The translations under genes and the position numbers were made by a program. From Pseudomonas sp. 5P_3.1_Bac2 (GTDB taxonomy: Bacteria; Pseudomonadota; Gammaproteobacteria; Pseudomonadales; Pseudomonadaceae), in the NCBI RefSeq assembly GCF_025465995.1, contig NZ_JANLNY010000025.1:1-64000 (forward strand): 64,000 bases of DNA, read 5' to 3'. Each line of letters begins with the position of its first letter. Within the stretch, counting starts at the first letter, position 1. The notes beneath the pieces were generated by a model. That model made no database searches. It saw only the letters and a program-made list of their open reading frames with translations, and was not told the origin of the DNA. This document shows positions 58,645-64,000 of this stretch, piece by piece.

Positions 58645-61062
58645 ATGGCCAACCCTCTCCCCTGCTATCACTGCGGCCTGCCGGTTCCTGCCGGCAGCCG
58701 TTTTCACGCGCAAATCCTCGGCGCCACCCGTGAGCTGTGCTGCCCTGGCTGCCAAGCCGTGGCCGAAGCCATCGTCAGCGGTGGCCTTGAGCACTACTAC
58801 AAACACCGCAGCGAAACCGCCAGCAACCCGCAGAACCTGCCACAGGCTTTGCCGGAAGAGCTGGCCCTGTACGATCGCAGCGACGTCCAGCAGCCCTTTG
58901 TCGAACAGCAAGGCGAGCTAAGTCAGACTTGCCTGCTGATCGAAGGCATCAGCTGCGCCGCCTGCGCCTGGCTGATCGAAAAACACCTGCGCAGCCTGCC
59001 CGGTGTCGAAGAAGCGCGGCTGAACCTGTCCAACCACCGCCTCAACGTCAGCTGGGCCGATAGCCAGATTCCCCTGAGCAGCCTGCTGAGTGAACTGCGC
59101 AAAATCGGTTACGCCGGCCATCCCTGGCAGGCCGATGCCGCCGCCGAGCAATTGCAGCGGGAAAACCGCCGCGCCATGCGCCAACTGGGCGTAGCCGGCA
59201 TGCTGTGGATGCAGGTGATGATGGCGACCATGGCCACCTGGCCAGAATTCAATATCGACTTAAGCCCCGAGCTGGACAAAATTCTGCGCTGGGTCAGTTT
59301 GTTCCTCACCACCCCCATCGTGTTTTATTGCTGTGGCCAATTCTTCCGCGGCGCCTTGCGCGACCTGCGCACCCGCCACCTGAGCATGGATGTGTCGGTG
59401 TCCCTGGCCATTGGCGGCGCCTATATCGCCGGCATCTGGTCCACGGTTACGGGCCAGGGTGAGCTGTATCTGGATGCCGTGGGCATGTTTGCCCTGTTCC
59501 TGTTAGCCGGCCGCTATCTGGAGCGCCGCGCTCGCGAGCGTACGGCCGCGGCCACCGCGCAGTTGGTTAACCTCTTGCCCGCCTCGTGCCTGCGCTTGGA
59601 TGCCCAAGGCCATAGCCAACGCATTCTGCTCAGCGAACTGAGCATTGGCGATCAGGTATTGGTGCCGCCCGGCTCGCTCATGCCAGCAGACGGCCGTATC
59701 GTGCAAGGCCACTCGAGCATTGATGAGTCGCTGCTGACCGGCGAATACCTGCCGCTGCCGCGCCAAGCCGGCGACAGCGTGACCGCAGGCACCCTCAACG
59801 TCGAAGGCCCGCTGCACGTTGAAGTGCAGGCCCTCGGCGATGCCACACGCTTATCAGCCATCGTCCGCTTACTGGAGCGAGCACAAAGCGACAAACCACG
59901 CCTGGCGGTATTGGCCGACACTGTGGCGCAGTGGTTCTTGGTCCTCGTCCTGCTCGCGGCCGCAGGCGTTGGCTTGCTGTGGTGGCAGATCGACCCGGCG
60001 CGCGCATTCTGGATTGTCCTCGCCCTGCTGGTCGCCACCTGCCCCTGCGCGCTGGCTTTGGCCACGCCCACGGCCCTGACTACCGCCACCGGCTCACTGC
60101 ATAAGCTGGGGCTACTGCTAACCCGTGGTCACGTGCTCGAAGGACTCAACCAAATCGACACCTTGGTGCTGGATAAAACCGGCACCCTGACTGAAGGACG
60201 CTTGAGTCTGGATGCCATCCACCCGCTGCGCGAGCTGTCCGGCGACACCTGCCTGGCGCTGGCTGCCGCCCTCGAGAATCGCTCCGAGCACCCTATCGCC
60301 AAGGCCTTTGGCCAAGCGGCCGAGGCGGCGGAAGCGGTGATCAGCCATCCCGGTTTAGGCCTGGAAGGCCAGGTCGGCGGCCGCTTACTGCGCATCGGCC
60401 AAGGTGATTTTGTCTGCCAGCTTAGTCAGCAACCCACGCCGGCCATCCAAGGGCACACCGGCCAATGGTTGCTGCTGGGTGACGAACAAGGGCCGCTGGC
60501 CTGGTTTGTCTTGAATGACCGTCTGCGCGATGACGCCCTTGGCCTGATCAACACGGCCAAGGCCAATCACTGGCAAATCCTCCTGCTCTCCGGCGACAGC
60601 TCGCCGATGGTCGCGCAAGTGGCGCAGCAGTTAGGCATCGACGATGCCCGTGGCGGCCTCACTCCGGATGCCAAGCTGGCAGTGCTCAGCCAACTGCATC
60701 AGCAAGGCCGCCGCGTGCTGATGCTGGGCGACGGGGTCAATGACGTGCCGGTGCTGGCGGCGGCCGATATCAGCGTGGCCATGGGCAGCGCCACGGATCT
60801 GGCGAAAACCAGCGCCGACGCCGTGCTGCTGTCCAACCGCCTAAGCAGCCTGGTGCAAGCCTTGCAAATGGCGCGGCGTACCCGGCGCATCATCATTGAA
60901 AACCTCAGCTGGGCCTGCTTGTACAATGGCCTGGTGTTGCCCTTTGCGGCCTTGGGTTGGATTACGCCAATTTGGGCCGCCTTGGGCATGTCTGTCAGCT
61001 CGCTGCTGGTGGTACTCAACGCCTTACGCCTAAGCTGGCTGCCCAAAGCCCAGGGCGAGTAA
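58645..61062 (+). CDS. ccoI: CcoI (FixI) P1B-type copper-exporting ATPase
   Basis: The 805-residue pump has an N-terminal Cys-rich site (CYHC at 7-10, CCPGC at 32-36), a metal-binding domain GISCAAC (Cys104, Cys107), the membrane metal site CPC (466-468), phosphorylated Asp510 in DKTGT, and GDGVNDVPVL. It moves Cu(I) to the periplasm for the CcoN CuB site. Confidence 0.96.
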   Translation: MANPLPCYHCGLPVPAGSRFHAQILGATRELCCPGCQAVAEAIVSGGLEHYYKHRSETASNPQNLPQALPEELALYDRSDVQQPFVEQQGELSQTCLLIEGISCAACAWLIEKHLRSLPGVEEARLNLSNHRLNVSWADSQIPLSSLLSELRKIGYAGHPWQADAAAEQLQRENRRAMRQLGVAGMLWMQVMMATMATWPEFNIDLSPELDKILRWVSLFLTTPIVFYCCGQFFRGALRDLRTRHLSMDVSVSLAIGGAYIAGIWSTVTGQGELYLDAVGMFALFLLAGRYLERRARERTAAATAQLVNLLPASCLRLDAQGHSQRILLSELSIGDQVLVPPGSLMPADGRIVQGHSSIDESLLTGEYLPLPRQAGDSVTAGTLNVEGPLHVEVQALGDATRLSAIVRLLERAQSDKPRLAVLADTVAQWFLVLVLLAAAGVGLLWWQIDPARAFWIVLALLVATCPCALALATPTALTTATGSLHKLGLLLTRGHVLEGLNQIDTLVLDKTGTLTEGRLSLDAIHPLRELSGDTCLALAAALENRSEHPIAKAFGQAAEAAEAVISHPGLGLEGQVGGRLLRIGQGDFVCQLSQQPTPAIQGHTGQWLLLGDEQGPLAWFVLNDRLRDDALGLINTAKANHWQILLLSGDSSPMVAQVAQQLGIDDARGGLTPDAKLAVLSQLHQQGRRVLMLGDGVNDVPVLAAADISVAMGSATDLAKTSADAVLLSNRLSSLVQALQMARRTRRIIIENLSWACLYNGLVLPFAALGWITPIWAALGMSVSSLLVVLNALRLSWLPKAQGE

Positions 61063-61137
61063 GCTAACCATCCTATCGATCAGCCGCGTCTGGCCGCACG
61101 CCGACGCAGCTGCTTCAGCCCTAACTCCGGAGCCCCC

Positions 61138-61353
61138 ATGCCCGCTCTGTACATTTTGATTCCGGTGGCCATTGTCCTGGTCGGCTTCGCCATCTGGCTG
61201 CTGTTCTGGGCCGTCGACAGCGGCCAGTACGACGACCTCGATGGTCCCGCCCACAGCATCTTGTTCGACGACGAAGACCCTAAACACCACGCAGCAGTCG
61301 AGCAAAGCCAAGGCAAGACAACCGATAAAGATCAGGGCCCATCCCGTGACTGA
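61138..61353 (+). CDS. ccoS: CcoS cbb3 maturation protein
   Basis: 71 residues with one N-terminal membrane helix (YILIPVAIVLVGFAIWLLFW) and the FDDED motif after it. CcoS is needed for cofactor insertion into CcoN. It overlaps the next gene by 8 bp. Confidence 0.93.
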   Translation: MPALYILIPVAIVLVGFAIWLLFWAVDSGQYDDLDGPAHSILFDDEDPKHHAAVEQSQGKTTDKDQGPSRD

Positions 61354-62044
61354 GCAAGCCCTGCTCGAGTTGCTGCCACAACTGATCTCCGCGCTGATTC
61401 TCGGTCTGCTCGGCGGTGGCCACTGCCTAGGCATGTGTGGCGGCCTGATGGGCGCCCTGACCCTGGCCATCCCTGCCGAACAACGCCAGCGCCGCTTACG
61501 CCTGCTGCTGGCCTATAACGCCGGGCGCATCTTCAGCTACGCCAGCGCCGGGTTGCTGCTCGGTTTGGCCGGCTGGGCCATCGCCGGCTCGCCCTTGGTG
61601 AGCGTCTTACGCATCGCCGCCGGATTGCTGCTGATCTGTATGGGCCTGTACCTGGCCGGCTGGTGGAGCGGTTTGACCCGCATCGAAGCCGTGGGCAAAG
61701 GCCTGTGGCGCTTTATCCAACCCCTGACCCGGCACTTTATGCCAGTCACCAGCGCACCGCGCGCCTTGATGCTAGGCGGTCTGTGGGGCTGGCTGCCGTG
61801 CGGCTTGGTCTACAGCACCCTGATCTGGGCTGCCAGCCAAGGCAATGCCTGGCACAGTGCACTGCTGATGCTGGCCTTTGGTCTGGGCACCCTGCCCGTA
61901 CTGATTGCCACGGGCCTGGCCGCCGAACGGTTAACCCAGTTATTACGCCAACGTGGCGTGCGTCTAGCCGGCGGCCTGCTGGTGATGTTGTTTGGCCTGT
62001 GGACCTTACCGGGGCCGCACCAACACCTGCTGATGGGCCACTGA
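61346..62044 (+). CDS. TauE/SafE-like membrane protein of the cco locus
   Basis: The 232-residue product has six or more hydrophobic segments and a GGGHCLGMCGG motif near residue 25, with a second half containing GGLWGWLPCGLVY. Cys-bearing GHCLGMCGG proteins of this family sit with cco genes in many proteobacteria and are suspected copper or redox partners. I chose the GTG at 61346, overlapping ccoS, because it gives the conserved MTEQALLEL start. Confidence 0.85.
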   Translation: MTEQALLELLPQLISALILGLLGGGHCLGMCGGLMGALTLAIPAEQRQRRLRLLLAYNAGRIFSYASAGLLLGLAGWAIAGSPLVSVLRIAAGLLLICMGLYLAGWWSGLTRIEAVGKGLWRFIQPLTRHFMPVTSAPRALMLGGLWGWLPCGLVYSTLIWAASQGNAWHSALLMLAFGLGTLPVLIATGLAAERLTQLLRQRGVRLAGGLLVMLFGLWTLPGPHQHLLMGH

Positions 62045-62067
62045 GCCGGCGCCAGGCTGTACTGCGC

Positions 62068-62115
62068 TTGATACAGGTCAACACGCGCAAAACTGCACTG
62101 TTTAGACTCCCGGCC
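62068..62115 (+). promoter_or_regulatory. ANR-dependent promoter of hemN
   Basis: TTGAT-ACAG-GTCAA (62068-62081) matches the ANR consensus at nine of ten positions. TAGACT (62103-62108) is a suitable -10 element. A start at ~62,115 would centre the box near -41, as in the ccoN2 promoter. Confidence 0.82.
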
Positions 62116-62140
62116 ATCGACCGCTAACCGGGATGTCCCT

Positions 62141-63523
62141 ATGTTCGACTCCATTGAGTGGGATAGCCAACTGATCCGCCGTTACGACCAGGCCGGCCCG
62201 CGCTACACCTCCTACCCCACTGCCGTGCAATTCCATGAAGGCATCGGCCAGCTTGATCTGCTCCGCGCCCTGCACGGCAGCCGTGATGCGCAGCGACCGC
62301 TGTCGCTGTACGTGCACATCCCGTTCTGCGCCCACATTTGCTACTACTGCGCATGCAATAAGGTGATCACCAAGGACCGGGGCCGCGCCCAGATGTATTT
62401 GGACAAAGTCATTCGCGAGGCCGAGCTGATCAGCCGTCACCTCAGCCCCGGGCAAGTGGTGGAACAACTGCATTTTGGCGGCGGCACCCCGACCTTTCTC
62501 AGCCATGACGAACTGCGCCACCTGATGACGCAACTGCGTAAGCACTTCAACCTGCTGGATGACGACTCAGGCGACTACAGCATCGAGATCGACCCGCGCG
62601 AGGCCGACTGGTCGACCATGGGCCTGCTCCGTGAGCTTGGCTTCAACCGCGTCAGCCTGGGCCTGCAAGACCTCGACCCCGCAGTGCAACGGGCGGTCAA
62701 TCGCCTGCAAAGCCTGGAAGAAACCCGCGCCATTATCGAAGCGGCGCGCACCTTGCAGTTCCGCTCGATCAATATCGACCTGATCTACGGCCTGCCGCTG
62801 CAAACCCCAGAGCGCTTCGCCCGCACCCTGAATGAAGTGATCGCCCTGCAACCTAACCGATTGTCGCTGTTCAACTACGCCCACCTGCCTGAGCGCTTTA
62901 TGCCCCAGCGCCGCATCAACAGCGCGGATCTGCCCAGCCCAGCAGACAAACTGAGCATTCTGCACAACAGCATCGAGCAACTGAGCGCCGCCGGTTATCG
63001 CTATATCGGCATGGACCACTTCGCCCTGCCCGACGACGAGCTGGCCAGCGCCCAAGAAGACGGCACCCTGCAACGCAACTTCCAGGGTTACACCACCCAT
63101 GGTCATTGCGACTTAATCGGTCTAGGCGTGTCATCCATCAGTCAGATCGGCGATGTGTACTGCCAAAACGACAGTGACCTGGCCGGCTATCAAAACAGCC
63201 TCAGCGACCAGCAGCTGGCCACCCGCCGTGGACTCAAGTGCGACGCAGACGATCGCCTGCGCCGCGCCGTGATCCAGCAATTGATCTGCCACTTCAACCT
63301 GCATTTCGCTGACATTGAGCAAGCTTTCGGCGTCGACTTTCTCGCCTACTTTGCCGATATCTGGGAGCCGCTGCAGCAGATGGCCAAAGATGGCTTGATC
63401 GAACTCAATGACGCCGGCATTCAGGTCCAGCCTGCCGGACGCTTGCTGGTGCGCTCACTGTGCATGCTGTTTGATCGCTACCTAAGCTCAGTCAACCAAC
63501 AGCGCTTCTCCCGCGTTATATAA
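62141..63523 (+). CDS. hemN: Oxygen-independent coproporphyrinogen III oxidase
   Basis: The 460-residue radical SAM enzyme has HIPFCAHICYYCACN with Cys63, Cys67, Cys70 and Cys72, the E. coli HemN arrangement. FGGGTPTFL and GLQDLDPAVQRAVNRLQ are also present. It makes protoporphyrinogen IX without oxygen. The ANR box fits its use in low oxygen, and the anr gene itself follows. Confidence 0.96.
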   Translation: MFDSIEWDSQLIRRYDQAGPRYTSYPTAVQFHEGIGQLDLLRALHGSRDAQRPLSLYVHIPFCAHICYYCACNKVITKDRGRAQMYLDKVIREAELISRHLSPGQVVEQLHFGGGTPTFLSHDELRHLMTQLRKHFNLLDDDSGDYSIEIDPREADWSTMGLLRELGFNRVSLGLQDLDPAVQRAVNRLQSLEETRAIIEAARTLQFRSINIDLIYGLPLQTPERFARTLNEVIALQPNRLSLFNYAHLPERFMPQRRINSADLPSPADKLSILHNSIEQLSAAGYRYIGMDHFALPDDELASAQEDGTLQRNFQGYTTHGHCDLIGLGVSSISQIGDVYCQNDSDLAGYQNSLSDQQLATRRGLKCDADDRLRRAVIQQLICHFNLHFADIEQAFGVDFLAYFADIWEPLQQMAKDGLIELNDAGIQVQPAGRLLVRSLCMLFDRYLSSVNQQRFSRVI

Positions 63524-63729
63524 ACCTGGCCAGACCACGCGCAGGAGCGCCGCCTGGCGCTCCTGCGCGGCCCGCGTTTGGCCTTGGGCTGAGAGACACC
63601 CCCACACACACCCAACAGATCACTCAGCGCTTGTTCGGCTAGAGCCATTGATACCGGCTTGGTGAGGGCAAATTGCGCGAGCAACTTGCGGGTTAAACGG
63701 CTAAGCATCCCCATAGGTTCAATGGCCAT
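63478..63729 (-). CDS. Possible small protein between hemN and anr
   Basis: A minus-strand frame, 83 residues from ATG 63729 (MAIEPMGMLSRLTRKLLAQF), overlaps the end of hemN. P. aeruginosa has an unnamed gene, PA1545, between hemN and anr, so it may be real, but the C-terminus is an Arg-rich stretch encoded by the hairpin at 63,539. Coding status unproven. Confidence 0.35.
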   Translation of the reverse strand: MAIEPMGMLSRLTRKLLAQFALTKPVSMALAEQALSDLLGVCGGVSQPKAKRGPRRSARRRSCAWSGQVYITREKRCWLTELR

Positions 63730-63870
63730 GGCACCTGCCTGAATAAGCCTGAGAAGCACGTCTTAGCGACCACCTATGCAGACAGCTGGGCACCGATCAA
63801 GCTGGCTGCAACAGCCTGCACTGTTGTACCCTTAAAGGGACTGCGCGTCTAAAACTCAGGAACCCTGCCC
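63524..63870. other. Intergenic region between hemN and anr
   Basis: It holds a strong hairpin just after hemN, the possible small minus-strand gene, and the presumed anr promoter. I find no ANR box in front of anr. Confidence 0.55.
63539..63568 (+). terminator. Perfect 13-bp hairpin after hemN
   Basis: GCGCAGGAGCGCC (63539-63551) pairs with GGCGCTCCTGCGC (63556-63568), loop GCCT. No T-tract follows. Confidence 0.6.
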
Positions 63871-64000
63871 ATGTCCGAATGCACCAAACTGCATAGCTCC
63901 CATCAAGCCCATTGTAAGGACTGCAGCCTGGCGAGCCTGTGCTTGCCACTGTCGCTTAACTTGGAAGACATGGACGCGCTGGACGAGATTGTGAAACGCG
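63871..64000 (+). CDS. anr: Anr, FNR-type oxygen-sensing regulator (5' part)
   Basis: The first 43 codons: MSECTKLHSSHQAHCKDCSL then ASLCLPLSLNLEDMDALDEI. HCKDCSLASLC supplies Cys15, Cys18 and Cys24, the N-terminal ligands of the 4Fe-4S cluster that holds Anr active without oxygen. The sequence is very close to P. aeruginosa Anr. The gene runs off the window. Confidence 0.95.
   Translation, partial: MSECTKLHSSHQAHCKDCSLASLCLPLSLNLEDMDALDEIVKR

Overview
The window is one end of an assembled contig from a Pseudomonas-type gammaproteobacterium. The first 97 bases are not biological: they are a homopolymer run followed by an Illumina P5/Nextera adapter. From about 98 to 22,400 the DNA is a prophage with P2-type tail proteins. 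From 22,415 to 64,000 it is ordinary chromosome. Several blocks keep an order I recall from P. aeruginosa: dusA-tal-rssC-rssB-pilZ-mlaA; HAD-DUF4404-queF; earP-efp; and the double cco cluster followed by ccoGHIS, hemN and anr. GC content, the ANR-box type and the EarP/EF-P pair also point to Pseudomonas outside the P. aeruginosa species itself.

Prophage (98-22,400). It starts inside the tape-measure gene and runs through a late tail operon on + (gpU, gpX, gpD, gpV, gpW, gpJ, gpI, a repeat-bearing tail fibre, a fibre-associated protein and a permuted NlpC/P60-like protein). Next come a Fic-domain protein, a block of repeats, and a tandem array of two intact and one decapitated colicin-E1-type immunity genes on -. 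A Cro/CI-type repressor follows on -, facing early + genes: a BcepMu gp16-like regulator, an Ogr late activator, a primase-helicase, a low-complexity repeat protein and a PrtN-family protein. A tyrosine integrase on - ends next to the 5' end of dusA, so this is a dusA-integrated element. Head, packaging and lysis genes and the other att site lie off the contig. The prophage intergenic regions are full of one family of palindromic repeats (GTAGGGTGGA...TCCACCCTAC) that I do not see in the 41 kb of chromosome alongside. Several segmental duplications (215, 272 and 281 bp offsets, plus the immunity modules) sit with these repeats.

Chromosome, 22.4-48.9 kb. dusA and tal; a three-subunit membrane-bound FAD gluconate-2-dehydrogenase-type complex; the RssB/RssC phosphatase and anti-sigma-antagonist pair with a PilZ protein; mlaA; a HAD-fold protein that has lost its catalytic aspartates; queF; pyrF; two EamA exporters; a DUF1127/LysR divergent pair; a TSUP permease; EF-P with its rhamnosyltransferase EarP; aceK; DUF1883; an RlmN-like radical SAM protein; a small aromatic or steroid meta-cleavage group (TetR, C-C hydrolase, extradiol dioxygenase, OYE-family oxidoreductase); and nfuA.

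Chromosome, 49.7-64 kb. Two complete cbb3 oxidase operons in tandem (ccoNOQP-2, then ccoNOQP-1) are followed by the assembly genes ccoGHIS, a TauE/SafE-like membrane protein, hemN and the start of anr. Near-consensus ANR boxes of the form TTGAT-N4-GTCAA lie upstream of the first cco operon and of hemN. The regulator, the low-oxygen oxidase, its copper and heme maturation, and anaerobic heme synthesis are therefore encoded together.

The most unusual feature is the prophage array of orphan pore-forming-bacteriocin immunity genes. Each sits in a repeat-bounded module with a conserved leader and a conserved GGAG-N7-TTG start, and no bacteriocin gene is visible nearby.
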